Assembly (NCBI RefSeq): GCF_030530945.1 | Contig: NZ_JAUMTZ010000003.1 | Location: 1 to 64,000, forward strand | Source: Kocuria sp. | GTDB lineage: Bacteria > Actinomycetota > Actinomycetes > Actinomycetales > Micrococcaceae | DNA length: 64,000 nucleotides | Reading direction: 5' to 3' | In this document: piece after piece, positions 35,954 through 45,640 of the stretch | Position numbering within the stretch: the first letter of the stretch is position 1 | Layout: each line of letters opens with the position of its first letter | Program-made: the position numbers and the translations under genes | Notes under the pieces: model-generated | What the model was told of the DNA's origin: nothing | The model's input: only the letters and a program-made list of their open reading frames with translations | Databases searched by the model: none

Positions 35954-36322
35954 GTGATTCAGCAGGAATCGCGGCTGCGGGTTGCCGACAACACGGGTGC
36001 GAAGGAAATTCTCACCATCCGTGTGCTCGGCGGATCCGGACGCCGCTACGCAGGCATCGGTGACGTCATCGTCGCCACCGTCAAGGACGCCATCCCCGGC
36101 GGCAACGTCAAGAAGGGCGACGTGGTCAAGGCGGTTGTGGTGCGTACCAAGAAGCAGAGGCGCCGTCCCGACGGTTCCTACATCCGTTTTGACGAGAACG
36201 CCGCAGTGATCTTGAAGAACGACGGGGACCCCCGCGGCACGCGCATCTTCGGCCCCGTGGGCCGTGAGCTGCGCGACAAGAAGTTCATGAAGATCGTCTC
36301 GCTGGCTCCGGAGGTGCTCTGA
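35954..36322 (+). CDS. rplN: 50S ribosomal protein uL14
   Basis: uL14 is at the subunit interface, where silencing factor RsfS binds. The 122-residue protein starts [19 protein letters not shown] and contains [15 protein letters not shown] and [19 protein letters not shown]. It starts at a GTG with ACAGGAG at 35941-35947. It is the first gene of the spc operon. Confidence 0.98.
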   Translation: MIQQESRLRVADNTGAKEILTIRVLGGSGRRYAGIGDVIVATVKDAIPGGNVKKGDVVKAVVVRTKKQRRRPDGSYIRFDENAAVILKNDGDPRGTRIFGPVGRELRDKKFMKIVSLAPEVL

Positions 36323-36323
36323 C

Positions 36324-36662
36324 ATGGCGAAATTCAAGATCAAGACCGGTGACCTCGTGCAGGTCATCACCGGCAAGAACAAGGGCGAGCAGGGCAAGGT
36401 TCTGCGCGTGATCACCGAGACCTCCCGCGTGGTGGTCGAGGGCGTCAACGTGGTGACCAAGCACAAGCGCGCCAATGCCCAGGGCGAAGCCGGCGGCCTC
36501 GTCAAGTCCGAGGCTCCGATCCACATCTCGAACGTGATGCTCGTGGATCCCGAGACCGGCAAGCCGACCCGTGTGGGCTACCGCACCGAGACCGTGGAGC
36601 GTGACGGCAAGCAGAAGACCGTCCGCGTCCGCGTGTCCAAGAGCACCGGCAAGGATCTGTGA
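36324..36662 (+). CDS. rplX: 50S ribosomal protein uL24
   Basis: uL24 starts 50S assembly. The 112-residue product has the KOW motif region [20 protein letters not shown] and [20 protein letters not shown] precedes the ATG. Its stop overlaps the rplE ATG. Confidence 0.98.
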   Translation: MAKFKIKTGDLVQVITGKNKGEQGKVLRVITETSRVVVEGVNVVTKHKRANAQGEAGGLVKSEAPIHISNVMLVDPETGKPTRVGYRTETVERDGKQKTVRVRVSKSTGKDL

Positions 36663-37231
36663 TGAGCGAAACGACCGAAACCAACTTCACCCCCCGGTTC
36701 AAGACCAAGTACCAGGAGACCGTTGCCCCGGCGCTGCAGGAGCAGTTCGGCTACGCGAACGTCATGGAGATGCCGCGCGTGGTCAAGGTCGTGGTCAACA
36801 TGGGTCTGGGCGAGGCGGCCAAGGACTCCAAGCTGGTGGACAACGCCATCAAGGACCTCACCGCCATCACGGGTCAGAAGCCCGTGGTCAACCGCGCCAA
36901 GAAGTCCATCGCGCAGTTCAAGCTGCGTGAGGGCATGCCCATCGGCGCGCACGTGACCATGCGCGGTGACCGCATGTGGGAGTTCCTGGACCGTCTTGTC
37001 ACGCTCGCGCTGCCGCGCATCCGTGACTTCCGTGGTCTGTCCGACCGCCACTTCGACGGCAACGGCAACTACACCTTCGGCCTGACGGAGCAGTCCATGT
37101 TCCACGAGATCGACCAGGACAAGATCGATCGCGTGCGCGGCATGGACATCACCGTGGTGACCTCCGCCAAGACCGACGACGAGGGTCGTGCGCTGCTGAA
37201 GGCGCTCGGCTTCCCGTTCAAGACCAACTGA
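36662..37231 (+). CDS. rplE: 50S ribosomal protein uL5
   Basis: uL5 binds 5S rRNA and contacts P-site tRNA. The 189-residue protein contains [36 protein letters not shown] sequence and the C-terminal [14 protein letters not shown]. The ATG overlaps the rplX stop (TGATG); a GTG one codon earlier is possible. In most bacteria rpsN comes next; here it is absent and rpsH follows after 73 bp. Confidence 0.98.
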   Translation: MSETTETNFTPRFKTKYQETVAPALQEQFGYANVMEMPRVVKVVVNMGLGEAAKDSKLVDNAIKDLTAITGQKPVVNRAKKSIAQFKLREGMPIGAHVTMRGDRMWEFLDRLVTLALPRIRDFRGLSDRHFDGNGNYTFGLTEQSMFHEIDQDKIDRVRGMDITVVTSAKTDDEGRALLKALGFPFKTN

Positions 37232-37304
37232 TTCATCGACGCCAGAAGGTCCCTGCGGGCTGCAACCGGCAGGGAAACCGTGGTGAGGAAGGGCTGAAGC
37301 CCAC

Positions 37305-37703
37305 ATGACAATGACAGATCCTGTCGCAGACATGCTGACGCGTCTGCGCAACGCGAACTCCGCCTATCACGACACCGTGAGCATGCCGTACTCCAAGCTG
37401 AAGGCTCGGATCGCGGACATCCTCAAGGTCGAGGGCTACATCGCGGACTGGACCGAGGAGCCCGCACGGGTCGGCAAGACGCTCACCCTGAAGCTCAAGT
37501 TCGGCTCCAACCGTGAGCGCTCGATCGCCGGTGTTCGCCGCATCTCCAAGCCGGGACTGCGCGTCTACGCCAAGTCCACCAACCTCCCTCGGGTGTTCGG
37601 TGGCCTCGGTATCGCGATCCTGTCCACCTCCTCCGGGCTGCTGACTGACAAGCAGGCCGGCAAGAAGGGCGTGGGCGGGGAAGTCCTCGCGTACGTCTGG
37701 TAA
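37305..37703 (+). CDS. rpsH: 30S ribosomal protein uS8
   Basis: uS8 binds the central domain of 16S rRNA and, in E. coli, represses the spc operon. The 132-residue product starts [17 protein letters not shown] and has the C-terminal signature [16 protein letters not shown] [28 protein letters not shown] ending. The ribosome-binding region GAGGAAGGG is somewhat far from the ATG (about 13 nt). It follows rplE directly because no rpsN is present. Confidence 0.98.
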   Translation: MTMTDPVADMLTRLRNANSAYHDTVSMPYSKLKARIADILKVEGYIADWTEEPARVGKTLTLKLKFGSNRERSIAGVRRISKPGLRVYAKSTNLPRVFGGLGIAILSTSSGLLTDKQAGKKGVGGEVLAYVW

Positions 37704-37734
37704 TCGGTAGCACAGAAGAAGAAAGGAAGAAGAC

Positions 37735-38271
37735 ATGTCACGTATTGGACGTCTCCCGATCTCTGTGCCCGCCGGTGTGGAGGTTTCCGTGGACGGTTCC
37801 GCGGTGTCGGTCAAGGGCCCCAAGGGCACGCTGACCCACACGGTCGCGGCACCCATCACGGTGGTCGTGGAGGACGGCACCGTTCAGGTGTCCCGCCCCA
37901 ACGACGAGCGCGAGTCCCGCTCGCTGCACGGTCTCACGCGTTCCCTGATCGCCAACATGGTCCAGGGTGTGTCCGAGGGATACACCAAGCAGCTGGAGAT
38001 CGTGGGCACCGGTTACCGCGTGCAGGCCAAGGGCGCCGACCTCGAGTTCGCTCTGGGCTACAGCCACCCGGTTCCCTTCAGCGCGCCGGAGGGCATCACG
38101 CTCTCGGTCGAGGGGAACAACAAGGTCGCCGTGTCCGGCATCGACAAGCAGCAGGTTGGCCAGGTCGCCGCGAAGATCCGCTCCCTGCGTCTGCCCGATC
38201 CCTACAAGGGCAAGGGTGTTCGTTACGCCGGCGAGCAGATCCGCCGCAAGGCCGGAAAGGCTGGTAAGTAA
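37735..38271 (+). CDS. rplF: 50S ribosomal protein uL6
   Basis: uL6 lies near the sarcin-ricin loop and the L12 stalk base. The 178-residue protein starts [17 protein letters not shown] and ends with the signature [23 protein letters not shown] purine-rich AAAGGAAG precedes the ATG. Confidence 0.98.
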   Translation: MSRIGRLPISVPAGVEVSVDGSAVSVKGPKGTLTHTVAAPITVVVEDGTVQVSRPNDERESRSLHGLTRSLIANMVQGVSEGYTKQLEIVGTGYRVQAKGADLEFALGYSHPVPFSAPEGITLSVEGNNKVAVSGIDKQQVGQVAAKIRSLRLPDPYKGKGVRYAGEQIRRKAGKAGK

Positions 38272-38273
38272 TC

Positions 38274-38645
38274 ATGGCTCTCGTAATCAAGGGCAAGTCG
38301 AAGGCTGCTCAGCGGGCTCGGCGTCACCGCCGCGTTCGCAAGCACATCGCCGGAACCGCGCTGCGCCCCCGCCTGGTGGTCACGCGTTCCACCCGCCACA
38401 TGGTCGCCCAGGTGATCGACGACGACAAGGGCCACACCCTCGTCTCGGCCTCCACCATGGAGAACGACCTGCGTGCGTCGTCCGACGACAAGACCGCCAA
38501 GGCCAAGCGCATCGGTGAGCTGATCGCCGAGCGCGCCAAGGCCGCGGGGATCGAGACCGTCGTGTTCGACCGCGGCGGCAACAAGTACCACGGCCGCGTG
38601 GCCGCGGTGGCCGAGGGTGCCCGTGAAGGAGGTCTGGCGCTGTGA
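38274..38645 (+). CDS. rplR: 50S ribosomal protein uL18
   Basis: uL18 binds 5S rRNA with uL5. The 123-residue protein starts with a basic stretch ([18 protein letters not shown]) and has the [24 protein letters not shown] strand and the final [20 protein letters not shown] signature. Its 3' end holds the strong site for rpsE, and its TGA overlaps the rpsE GTG. Confidence 0.98.
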   Translation: MALVIKGKSKAAQRARRHRRVRKHIAGTALRPRLVVTRSTRHMVAQVIDDDKGHTLVSASTMENDLRASSDDKTAKAKRIGELIAERAKAAGIETVVFDRGGNKYHGRVAAVAEGAREGGLAL

Positions 38646-39373
38646 GCGAGCAGAAGAACGAGAAGGAAACTCAGGTGAGCGAAGCCACCAACGGTTCCAA
38701 CGAGACGACCGGGGCTGCCTCGGAGCGTCAGGGGACTGACGAGAACCGCGGCGGACGCGGCGGTCGCAAGGAGCGCGCCGGACGCGGGAAGCTCCGCGGG
38801 GGGGGTGTCACCGTCACTCGAGGCCCCGGCGGTCGTGGCGGCCGCGACGACGACAAGGACAAGTTCCTCGAGCGCGTCGTGACCATCAACCGCGTGTCCA
38901 AGGTGGTCAAGGGCGGTCGTCGCTTCAGCTTCACCGCCCTCGTGGTCGTCGGTGACGGCAACGGCATGGTCGGCGTGGGCTACGGCAAGGCCAAGGAGGT
39001 CCCCGCCGCTATCTCCAAGGGTGTGGAGGAGGCGAAGAAGAACTTCTTCCGCGTGCCCCGCATCGAGGACCGCACTATCCCGCACCGCGTGCAGGGCGAG
39101 GCCGCTGCCGGTGTCGTCATGCTCCGCCCGGCAACCCCGGGTACCGGTGTGATCGCCGGTGGTCCGGTGCGCGCCGTGCTGGAGTGCGCCGGGATCCACG
39201 ACGTGCTGTCCAAGTCCCTGGGCTCGTCCAACCAGATCAACATCGTGCACGCGACCATCCAGGCGCTGCGTGAGCTCGAGGAGCCCGCGTCCGTGGCCGC
39301 CCGTCGTGGGCTGCCCATGGACGAGGTCGTCCCGGCGCCGCTGCTGCGTGACATCCAGAAGGCAGGTGCCTGA
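38642..39373 (+). CDS. rpsE: 30S ribosomal protein uS5 with long N-terminal extension
   Basis: uS5 acts in decoding accuracy and mRNA entry; spectinomycin-resistance changes map to its loop. The 243-residue protein has a core from about residue 75 with [20 protein letters not shown]. The first 70 residues are a Glu/Asn- then Arg/Gly-rich extension, well beyond the E. coli length of 167 residues. It starts at a GTG with GAAGGAGGTCT at 38625-38635 inside rplR. Confidence 0.97.
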   Translation: MSEQKNEKETQVSEATNGSNETTGAASERQGTDENRGGRGGRKERAGRGKLRGGGVTVTRGPGGRGGRDDDKDKFLERVVTINRVSKVVKGGRRFSFTALVVVGDGNGMVGVGYGKAKEVPAAISKGVEEAKKNFFRVPRIEDRTIPHRVQGEAAAGVVMLRPATPGTGVIAGGPVRAVLECAGIHDVLSKSLGSSNQINIVHATIQALRELEEPASVAARRGLPMDEVVPAPLLRDIQKAGA

Positions 39374-39579
39374 TGAACGGAAAGCGCATCCAGGCCACCG
39401 GCGCGTCCCTGCGCGTGAAGCAGGTCCGCTCCGTGGTCGGTCAGAAGCAGAACATGCGCGACACCCTGCGCTCGCTCGGTCTCAAGCGTCCGGGCCAGGT
39501 CGTGGAGCGCAAGGCCGATGCGGCCACCGCGGGCATGATCAACACGGTGTCGCATCTCGTCGAGGTTGAGGAGGCTTGA
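39373..39579 (+). CDS. rpmD: 50S ribosomal protein uL30
   Basis: uL30 is a small protein of the 50S; the gene is lost in some bacteria. The 68-residue product has [20 protein letters not shown] followed by [13 protein letters not shown]. The ATG shares a base with the rpsE stop (TGATG). Confidence 0.97.
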   Translation: MNGKRIQATGASLRVKQVRSVVGQKQNMRDTLRSLGLKRPGQVVERKADAATAGMINTVSHLVEVEEA

Positions 39580-39581
39580 GC

Positions 39582-40049
39582 ATGGCTGAGAACACCCAGA
39601 ACAAGAGCCACGCTCTGAAGGTTCACCACCTGCGTCCGGCCCCCGGATCGCACCAGGCCAAGACCCGTCTTGGCCGTGGTGAGGCCTCCAAGGGCAAGAC
39701 GTCCGGTCGCGGTACCAAGGGCACCAAGGCGCGCTACCAGGTCAAGGCCGGGTTCGCCGGCGGCCAGCTGCCGCTGTACATGCGGCTGCCCAAGCTGCGC
39801 GGGTTCAAGAACCCGTTCCGCGTGGAGTACCAGGTCGTGAACCTGGACCGCCTGGGCGAGCTGTTCCCCGAGGGTGGCACCGTCACCGTCGCGGACCTCG
39901 TCGCCAAGGGCGCCGTGCGCAAGAACCAGCCGGTCAAGGTGCTGGGCAGCGGAGAGATCTCCGTGGCCCTGAACATCACCGCGGACAAGTTCTCGGCCTC
40001 CGCGGCCGAGAAGATCTCCGCGGCGGGTGGTTCCACGCAGAACGCGTGA
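39582..40049 (+). CDS. rplO: 50S ribosomal protein uL15
   Basis: uL15 organises 23S rRNA domain II and is needed for late 50S assembly. The 155-residue protein contains [20 protein letters not shown], the [10 protein letters not shown] loop and [18 protein letters not shown]. The ATG at 39582 is preferred to a TTG at 39576 because GAGGAGG lies at 39568-39574. It is the last gene of the spc operon; a 17-bp hairpin follows. Confidence 0.97.
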   Translation: MAENTQNKSHALKVHHLRPAPGSHQAKTRLGRGEASKGKTSGRGTKGTKARYQVKAGFAGGQLPLYMRLPKLRGFKNPFRVEYQVVNLDRLGELFPEGGTVTVADLVAKGAVRKNQPVKVLGSGEISVALNITADKFSASAAEKISAAGGSTQNA

Positions 40050-40082
40050 ACGCTGCAGTTGTAGGGTGAGACCCTGAACTGG

Positions 40083-40126
40083 AACGGGCCCCGTGCCGGA
40101 TTGCCGGCACGGGGCCCGTTGCTTTT
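40083..40126 (+). terminator. Strong terminator after rplO
   Basis: A perfect 17-bp stem (40083-40099 with 40104-40120), a 4-nt loop, then GCTTTT. It cuts secY off from the spc operon. Confidence 0.85.
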
Positions 40127-40175
40127 CCCAGGGTGTCCGCACCGCTGCCCGAAGGGGCTCCCGGACATCCTTCGC

Positions 40176-40181
40176 TAGACT
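40176..40181 (+). promoter_or_regulatory. -10 box for secY
   Basis: TAGACT lies 50 bp before the secY start and after the rplO terminator. No good -35 is seen at 17-18 nt. The nonamer TAGACTTGC is the same as before tuf. Confidence 0.45.
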
Positions 40182-40230
40182 TGCCCGGGGTCGGAACCGA
40201 CCGGGCCACCACGTTCTTGGAGGAGGACCT

Positions 40231-41544
40231 GTGCTCAGTGCTTTCGCGCGGGCGTTTACCACGCCGGAGCTGCGCAACAAGCTGCTGTTCACACTGGGGA
40301 TCATCGTGATCTATCGGCTGGGGACGTTCATCCCGGCCCCGGGTGTGGACTACGGCAACGTCCAGCAGTGCCTGGCCATGGGGAACACCACGGGCGGCGC
40401 GTACGACCTGGTCAACCTGTTCAGCGGCGGCGCCCTGCTGCAGCTGTCCATCTTCGCCCTCGGCGTGATGCCCTACATCACCGCCAGCATCATCGTGCAG
40501 CTGCTTCGGGTGGTCATCCCACGCTTCCAGGAGCTCCACGAGGAGGGCGCCCAGGGGCAGACGAAGCTGACGCAGTACACGCGGTACCTGACCATCGGGC
40601 TCGCGGCGCTGAACGCCACCACGGTGATCTCGCTGGCCCGTTCGGGGAACCTGCTGGGCAACTGCTCCCTGCCGATCATCCCCGACGACTCCCTGCTGGT
40701 CCTGGTGGTCATGATCATCACCATGACCGCGGGCACCACGGTCATCATGTGGCTGGGCGAGCGGATCACCGACCGCGGCGTGGGCAACGGCATGTCCCTG
40801 CTGATCTTCACGTCCATCGCAGCCACCTTCCCGTCCGCGCTCGGCGAGATCCTGCGCACCCGCGGGTGGGGGATCTTCCTGGGCGTGTGCGCGATCGGGC
40901 TCGTGGTCATCACCTGCGTGGTCTTCGTGGAGCAGTCCCAGCGCCGCATCCCCGTGCAGTACGCCAAGCGCATGGTGGGCCGGCGCACGATCGGCGGCAC
41001 GAGCACGTACATCCCGCTCAAGGTCAACATGGCCGGCGTGATTCCCATCATCTTCGCCTCCTCCATGCTCATGCTGCCCACCATGGTCGCCCAGTTCGCC
41101 ATGCCCGACGACGGCAGTCCCGTCCCGGGGTGGGTCACCTGGGTGAACACCTACCTGGCGCGCGGGGACCACCCCGTGTACATGACGGTGTACTTCCTGC
41201 TGATCGTGGCCTTCACGTACTTCTACGTGTCCATCACGTTCAACCCGGAGGAGGTCTCCGACAACATGAAGCGCTACGGGGGTTTCATCCCGGGCATCCG
41301 CGCCGGGCGACCCACGGAGAACTACCTGCGCTACGTGCTGGCCCGCATCACGCTGCCGGGCGCCCTCTACCTGGGCATCATCTCGATGATCCCGCTGGTC
41401 GCGCTGGTGCTCTTCGACGCCAACCAGAACTTCCCGTTCGGCGGTCCGTCGCTGCTGATCATGGTGGGCGTGGGCCTGGACACGGTCAAGCAGATCGACG
41501 CCCAGCTGCAGCAGCGCCACTACGAGGGTCTGCTGCGCGTCTGA
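40231..41544 (+). CDS. secY: Preprotein translocase channel subunit SecY
   Basis: SecY forms the protein-conducting channel in the inner membrane with SecE and SecG. The 437-residue protein has about ten hydrophobic segments, the first at FTLGIIVIYRLGTFIPAPG. It shows the conserved VMPYITASIIVQLL helix, the cytoplasmic QSQRRIPVQYAKRMVG loop and PLKVNMAGVIPIIFASS. The GTG at 40231 has GGAGGAGGA upstream. secE is not in the window. Confidence 0.97.
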   Translation: MLSAFARAFTTPELRNKLLFTLGIIVIYRLGTFIPAPGVDYGNVQQCLAMGNTTGGAYDLVNLFSGGALLQLSIFALGVMPYITASIIVQLLRVVIPRFQELHEEGAQGQTKLTQYTRYLTIGLAALNATTVISLARSGNLLGNCSLPIIPDDSLLVLVVMIITMTAGTTVIMWLGERITDRGVGNGMSLLIFTSIAATFPSALGEILRTRGWGIFLGVCAIGLVVITCVVFVEQSQRRIPVQYAKRMVGRRTIGGTSTYIPLKVNMAGVIPIIFASSMLMLPTMVAQFAMPDDGSPVPGWVTWVNTYLARGDHPVYMTVYFLLIVAFTYFYVSITFNPEEVSDNMKRYGGFIPGIRAGRPTENYLRYVLARITLPGALYLGIISMIPLVALVLFDANQNFPFGGPSLLIMVGVGLDTVKQIDAQLQQRHYEGLLRV

Positions 41545-41619
41545 GACCGGCCCCGGCGGCGTCGGGAGGGGGCACGCGTCCCCGGACCACGACGCCGCCC
41601 GCACCCCCGGGCGACTCCG

Positions 41620-41636
41620 CCCGCGCCTCGCGCGGG
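41620..41636 (+). terminator. Weak hairpin after secY
   Basis: CCCGCGC and GCGCGGG form a 7-bp stem with a CTC loop, 75 bp after the secY stop. There is no T-run. Confidence 0.35.
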
Positions 41637-41660
41637 CCAGCCCGCGTTCTGCGGCCCCGC

Positions 41661-41666
41661 TAGAGT
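41661..41666 (+). promoter_or_regulatory. Possible -10 box for adk
   Basis: TAGAGT lies 33 bp before the adk start. No matching -35 is clear. The box sits in the loop of a small GGCCCC/GGGGCC palindrome. Confidence 0.35.
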
Positions 41667-41699
41667 GGGGCCACGTATCCGCTCACGCAAGGAGAGATC

Positions 41700-42266
41700 A
41701 TGACCCGCATGCTGATCATCGGACCGCCAGGCGCAGGCAAGGGCACCCAGGCCGCCCGGATCTGCGATCGGCTGGGCGTCCCGGCCATCTCCACCGGGGA
41801 CATCTTCCGCGCGAACATCAAGGAGCAGACCGAGCTGGGCCGCGAGGCGCAGCGCTACACCGACGCGGGGAACCTGGTGCCGGACTCGGTGACCAACGAG
41901 ATGGTCCGTGACCGGCTCTCCCACGGGGACGTGACCGGCGGCTTCCTGCTGGACGGCTACCCGCGCACCGTGGCCCAGGTCGAGGAGCTGGACCGAATCC
42001 TCGAGGCGAACGGGGTGGGCCTGGACGTGGTCCTCCTGCTCACCGCCGACAACGACGAGCTGGTGGCACGTCTGCTCGGACGTGCCCAGGAGCAGGGGCG
42101 CACCGACGACACCGAGGACGTGATCCGCCACCGTCTGGACGTGTACGACGAGCAGACGGCGCCGGTGGTCGGCGTCTACGAGGACCGCGGCATCGTGGTG
42201 CGCGTGGACGGTCTCGGCAGCATCGACCAGGTCACCGAGCGCATCATGGCGGCACTGGGCCGCTGA
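41700..42266 (+). CDS. adk: Adenylate kinase, short form
   Basis: Adenylate kinase interconverts AMP + ATP and 2 ADP in the cytoplasm. The 188-residue protein has the P-loop GPPGAGKGTQ (8-17), the STGDIFR AMP site and LDGYPRT. The lid is short (about GRAQEQGRTDDTEDVIRHRL) and lacks the zinc-finger cysteines, as in other actinobacteria. The ATG at 41700 is supported by AAGGAG at 41689-41694. Confidence 0.97.
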   Translation: MTRMLIIGPPGAGKGTQAARICDRLGVPAISTGDIFRANIKEQTELGREAQRYTDAGNLVPDSVTNEMVRDRLSHGDVTGGFLLDGYPRTVAQVEELDRILEANGVGLDVVLLLTADNDELVARLLGRAQEQGRTDDTEDVIRHRLDVYDEQTAPVVGVYEDRGIVVRVDGLGSIDQVTERIMAALGR

Positions 42267-42303
42267 GCCGAGGCACTGCGCGCCACGCGCGCTCTGCAGA
42301 ACG

Positions 42304-42345
42304 GGTGAGCCCCCGGGACGTCTGCGCGCGACCCGGGGGCTCACC
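42304..42345 (+). terminator. Terminator between adk and map
   Basis: GGTGAGCCCCCGGG (42304-42317) and CCCGGGGGCTCACC (42332-42345) form a perfect 14-bp stem with a 14-nt loop. There is no T-run. It makes map a separate or attenuated unit. Confidence 0.65.
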
Positions 42346-42397
42346 CCCGCAAGCACCAAGGCTCCTCCGAGAGCCGCTGAGGGAAGGACCGGGAACC

Positions 42398-43231
42398 GTG
42401 TTCGGACGCCGCAAGATCCAAGTCAAGTCGGACGCCGAGCTGGCCGCCATGGCCCGCGCGGGGGTGGTGACCTCGCGTGCGCTGGACGCCGCCGTCGCCG
42501 CCGCCCGCCCGGGTGCCACCACCGCGGACCTGGACAGGGCCTTCCGTGCCGTGCTCGACGAGTACGACGCCGGGTCCAACTTCCTGGGCTACTACGGCTA
42601 CCCGGCCACCGTCTGCGCCTCCGTGAACGAGGAGGTGGTCCACGGCATTCCCGGGGACCGCGTGCTGGCGGACGGGGACATCGTCTCGATCGACGGCGGT
42701 GCCGTCGTGGCCGGGTGGCACGGGGACTCCGCCCGCACCGTGCTCGTGGGGGAGCACCACGACCCCGCGGACCAGGAGCTCTCCGACGTCACCCGTGCCG
42801 CCATGTGGTGCGGCATCGCCGCGATGGCCACGGGCACGCACGTGGGGGACATCGGCCTCGCCGTGGAGAACCACGTGCGCGAGAGCGTGGGTACGCGCCT
42901 CGGGATCCTCGAGGACTACGTGGGCCACGGGATCGGCACGGAGATGCACATGGACCCCGACGTCCCGAACTTCGCGAGCCGCCAGCGTGGCCCCAAGCTC
43001 GTCACCGGCATGGCCCTGGCCATCGAGCCCATGCTGGTGCGCGGCGGCATCGAGACCCGCGTCCTCGCGGACGACTGGACGGTCGTCACCGTGGACGGCT
43101 CCCGCGCCAGCCAGTGGGAGCACAGCGTCTGCCTGCACAGCGAAGGGGTCTGGGTGCTGACGGCCGAGGACGGCGGGGCCTCCGGGCTCGTGCCCCTGGG
43201 CGTGACGCCCGTGCCGATCCCCGGCTCCTGA
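42398..43231 (+). CDS. map: Methionine aminopeptidase, type I
   Basis: This enzyme removes the initiator methionine from new proteins. The 277-residue product has the five metal ligands in their usual motifs: [29 protein letters not shown] and WEHSV. The GTG at 42398 gives the standard [15 protein letters not shown] start; AAGGA lies at 42384-42388. Confidence 0.96.
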   Translation: MFGRRKIQVKSDAELAAMARAGVVTSRALDAAVAAARPGATTADLDRAFRAVLDEYDAGSNFLGYYGYPATVCASVNEEVVHGIPGDRVLADGDIVSIDGGAVVAGWHGDSARTVLVGEHHDPADQELSDVTRAAMWCGIAAMATGTHVGDIGLAVENHVRESVGTRLGILEDYVGHGIGTEMHMDPDVPNFASRQRGPKLVTGMALAIEPMLVRGGIETRVLADDWTVVTVDGSRASQWEHSVCLHSEGVWVLTAEDGGASGLVPLGVTPVPIPGS

Positions 43232-43268
43232 CCCCCGGCCCCACCTCACCCCGAAAGGGAGGACCACC

Positions 43269-44417
43269 ATGACGGCCCAGCCCGTGGAAATCACCCCTCG
43301 GCCCAAGACCGGCCAGCTCGTCTTCACCCCCGCCCGCCGGGGCAAGCCCCCGCTGCACATCGCGGACTTCGACATGGCGGGACGCAAGGAGTTCCTGCGC
43401 GAGGCGGGCTACCCGGCGTTCCGGGCCTCGCAGCTGTCCACCCACTACTTCGAGCGCTTCGAGGCAGACCCGGCGGTCATGACCGACCTGCCCGCCGCCC
43501 AGCGCGAGGAGCTCGTGGCACGGGCGATGCCCCCGCTGCTCACCACGGTTCGCCAGCTGCGCGCGGACCAGGGCATGACCGTGAAGTCCGTGCACCGGCT
43601 CTTCGACAACGCCATGGTGGAGTCGGTGCTCATGCGCTACGACAAGCGCGTGACCATGTGCATCTCCTCCCAGGCGGGCTGCGGGATGAACTGCCCGTTC
43701 TGCGCCACGGGGCAGTCGGGGCTCACGCGCAACCTTTCCGCGGCGGAGATCGTGGACCAGGTGGTCCAGGGCGTCCGCGCTCTGCGCGACGGTGCGGTGG
43801 GGGACCCCGAGGAGGCTCCCCAGCGCGTCTCCAACATCGTGTTCATGGGCATGGGGGAGGCCCTCGCGAACTACAAGGCCACCATGGGCGCGGTCCACCG
43901 GATCATCGACCCCTCGCCGGAGGGGCTGGGTATCTCTGCACGCGGACTCACCATGTCCACCGTGGGCCTGGTGCCGGGGATCCGGAAGTTCACCCAGGAG
44001 AAGCTGCCCATCACCCTGGCCCTGTCCCTGCACGCCCCGGACGACGAGCTGCGCGACGAGCTGATCCCCATCAACACACGCTGGAAGGTGGACGAGGCGC
44101 TGGACGCCGCCCGCGACTACTACGACGTCACCGGGCGCCGCGTCTCCATCGAGTACGCCCTGATCCGGGACATCAACGACCAGGGCTGGCGGGCGGACCT
44201 GCTGGGGGAGAAGCTCAACAGGCGAGGTGCTGGGTGGGTGCACGTGAATCCCATCCCGCTGAACCCCACACCGGGTTCCAAGTGGACGGCCTCCCGCCCG
44301 GGTGTGGAGCAGAACTTCGTGGAGCGGCTGCGCGCCCACGGAATCCCCACCACGGTGCGCGACACCCGCGGCTCCGACATCGACGGCGCCTGCGGGCAGC
44401 TCGCCACCGAGGCCTGA
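43269..44417 (+). CDS. rlmN: 23S rRNA (adenine-2503-C2)-methyltransferase RlmN
   Basis: RlmN is a radical-SAM enzyme that methylates C2 of A2503 in 23S rRNA and A37 in some tRNAs. The 382-residue protein has the cluster motif C138-GMN-C142-PF-C145, the FMGMGE SAM motif and the C-terminal catalytic Cys375 in [18 protein letters not shown] precedes the ATG, 37 bp after map. It could instead be Cfr, but the context and the housekeeping sequence fit RlmN. Confidence 0.95.
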   Translation: MTAQPVEITPRPKTGQLVFTPARRGKPPLHIADFDMAGRKEFLREAGYPAFRASQLSTHYFERFEADPAVMTDLPAAQREELVARAMPPLLTTVRQLRADQGMTVKSVHRLFDNAMVESVLMRYDKRVTMCISSQAGCGMNCPFCATGQSGLTRNLSAAEIVDQVVQGVRALRDGAVGDPEEAPQRVSNIVFMGMGEALANYKATMGAVHRIIDPSPEGLGISARGLTMSTVGLVPGIRKFTQEKLPITLALSLHAPDDELRDELIPINTRWKVDEALDAARDYYDVTGRRVSIEYALIRDINDQGWRADLLGEKLNRRGAGWVHVNPIPLNPTPGSKWTASRPGVEQNFVERLRAHGIPTTVRDTRGSDIDGACGQLATEA

Positions 44418-44444
44418 CGGGGCTTCGCCGGGTGGCGGCTGGCC

Positions 44445-44473
44445 TTGCAAAATCGGCCGCAGCAACGTACTGT
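44445..44473 (+). promoter_or_regulatory. Promoter for the alpha operon (infA onward)
   Basis: TTGCAA (44445-44450), 17 nt, then TACTGT (44468-44473). This is one of the best promoter matches in the window and lies 160 bp before infA. Confidence 0.65.
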
Positions 44474-44522
44474 CGTGCGTTGGTTGTTTGTGCTCACAGA
44501 CCGAGCCACGCCCCCACCACCT

Positions 44523-44573
44523 CCGACCCCCCGCTGCGGCTCGCGGCGCGGGGTTGTTCGTCTGGGGGTCGCG
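44523..44573 (+). other. Hairpin in the infA leader
   Basis: GACCCCC and GGGGGTC enclose a G/C-rich loop of about 35 nt with its own CCGC/GCGG pairing. It may shield or pause the leader; no known class is recognised. Confidence 0.35.
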
Positions 44574-44632
44574 AGGTCCGGGCACCGCCGTCCGGATAGA
44601 CAACCGGACCCCTCGAGAAGTTAGCGGAGGAT

Positions 44633-44854
44633 ATGGCCAAGAAAGACGGAGTCATCGAGATCGAAGGCACTGTGGTCGAGGCACTGCCCAACGCGTCGTT
44701 CCGTGTTGAGCTGACCAACGGTCACAAGGTGCTCGCCCACATCTCGGGCAAGATGCGCCAGCACTACATCCGGATCCTCCCCGAGGACCGCGTGGTGGTG
44801 GAGCTCAGTCCCTATGACCTCTCCCGAGGCCGGATCGTCTACCGCTACAAGTAG
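44633..44854 (+). CDS. infA: Translation initiation factor IF-1
   Basis: IF-1 is an OB-fold protein that occupies the A site during initiation. The 73-residue product has [20 protein letters not shown] and ends [23 protein letters not shown] precedes the ATG. It leads the operon infA-rpmJ-rpsM-rpsK-rpoA-rplQ. Confidence 0.98.
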   Translation: MAKKDGVIEIEGTVVEALPNASFRVELTNGHKVLAHISGKMRQHYIRILPEDRVVVELSPYDLSRGRIVYRYK

Positions 44855-44941
44855 CATCCACGGCCGCCGCACCCGGACGGGACCCCGTCCTTCGCGAGCG
44901 GCCCAGGTGCACACGCCATTACGAGTACGCGAAGGAATGCG

Positions 44942-45055
44942 ATGAAGGTCCAACCGAGCGTCAAGCAGATCTGCGACAAGTGCAAGGTGATCCGCCGCAA
45001 CGGGCGGGTCATGGTGATCTGCGAGAACCCGCGCCACAAGCAGCGCCAGGGCTGA
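44942..45055 (+). CDS. rpmJ: 50S ribosomal protein bL36
   Basis: This small gene encodes 37 residues starting [19 protein letters not shown]. It has the zinc-binding pattern C-x2-C, then C and H ([12 protein letters not shown]), so it is the zinc-type bL36. AAGGA lies 5 nt before the ATG. It lies between infA and rpsM, as usual. Confidence 0.97.
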   Translation: MKVQPSVKQICDKCKVIRRNGRVMVICENPRHKQRQG

Positions 45056-45213
45056 CGGAGACGCACCCGCCCACAGACGTGGATTGACAAGAACGGACAC
45101 CGCAGCCGCCGCCCCAGGGCGCGGCAACCCCCGGCACGGAGGCCGGAGACCGATCGCAGAGCGTTCGGGACGCGGTGTTCAAGACCTCCGGAACATCAAG
45201 GAGAACCGCCACC

Positions 45214-45582
45214 ATGGCTCGTCTCGCAGGCGTCGATCTTCCCCGTGAAAAGCGGCTGGAAGTTGCGCTGACCTACATCTACGGCGTGGGCCGTACCCGC
45301 GCACTGGAAACCCTGGAGGCCACGGGCATCTCCGGGGACGTGCGCGTCAAGGATCTCACCGATCCGCAGCTCGTGGAGCTGCGCGACTACATCGAGGGCA
45401 ACTACAAGGTCGAAGGCGATCTGCGCCGTGAGGTGGCCGCTGACATCCGCCGCAAGGTGGAGATCGGCAGCTACCAGGGCCTGCGCCACCGCCGCGGCCT
45501 GCCGGTCCACGGCCAGCGCACCAAGACCAACGCTCGCACCCGCAAGGGTCCCAAGCGCACGGTCGCCGGTAAGAAGAAGTAA
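45214..45582 (+). CDS. rpsM: 30S ribosomal protein uS13
   Basis: uS13 contacts the 50S subunit and P-site tRNA. The 122-residue protein starts [20 protein letters not shown] and ends with the [18 protein letters not shown] basic tail. The ATG at 45214 has AAGGAG at 45197-45202. Confidence 0.98.
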   Translation: MARLAGVDLPREKRLEVALTYIYGVGRTRALETLEATGISGDVRVKDLTDPQLVELRDYIEGNYKVEGDLRREVAADIRRKVEIGSYQGLRHRRGLPVHGQRTKTNARTRKGPKRTVAGKKK

Positions 45583-45640
45583 TCGTGGTCGCCATCCAGG
45601 GGATGGCTGATCAACGTCGAAGATCTTTGTAGGAGAACTC

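Noticed and set aside
35568..35957. Possible small gene of about 129 codons before rplN
   Set aside because: No ribosome-binding site, biased composition, and it runs through the twin hairpins and into the rplN start. Treated as leader.
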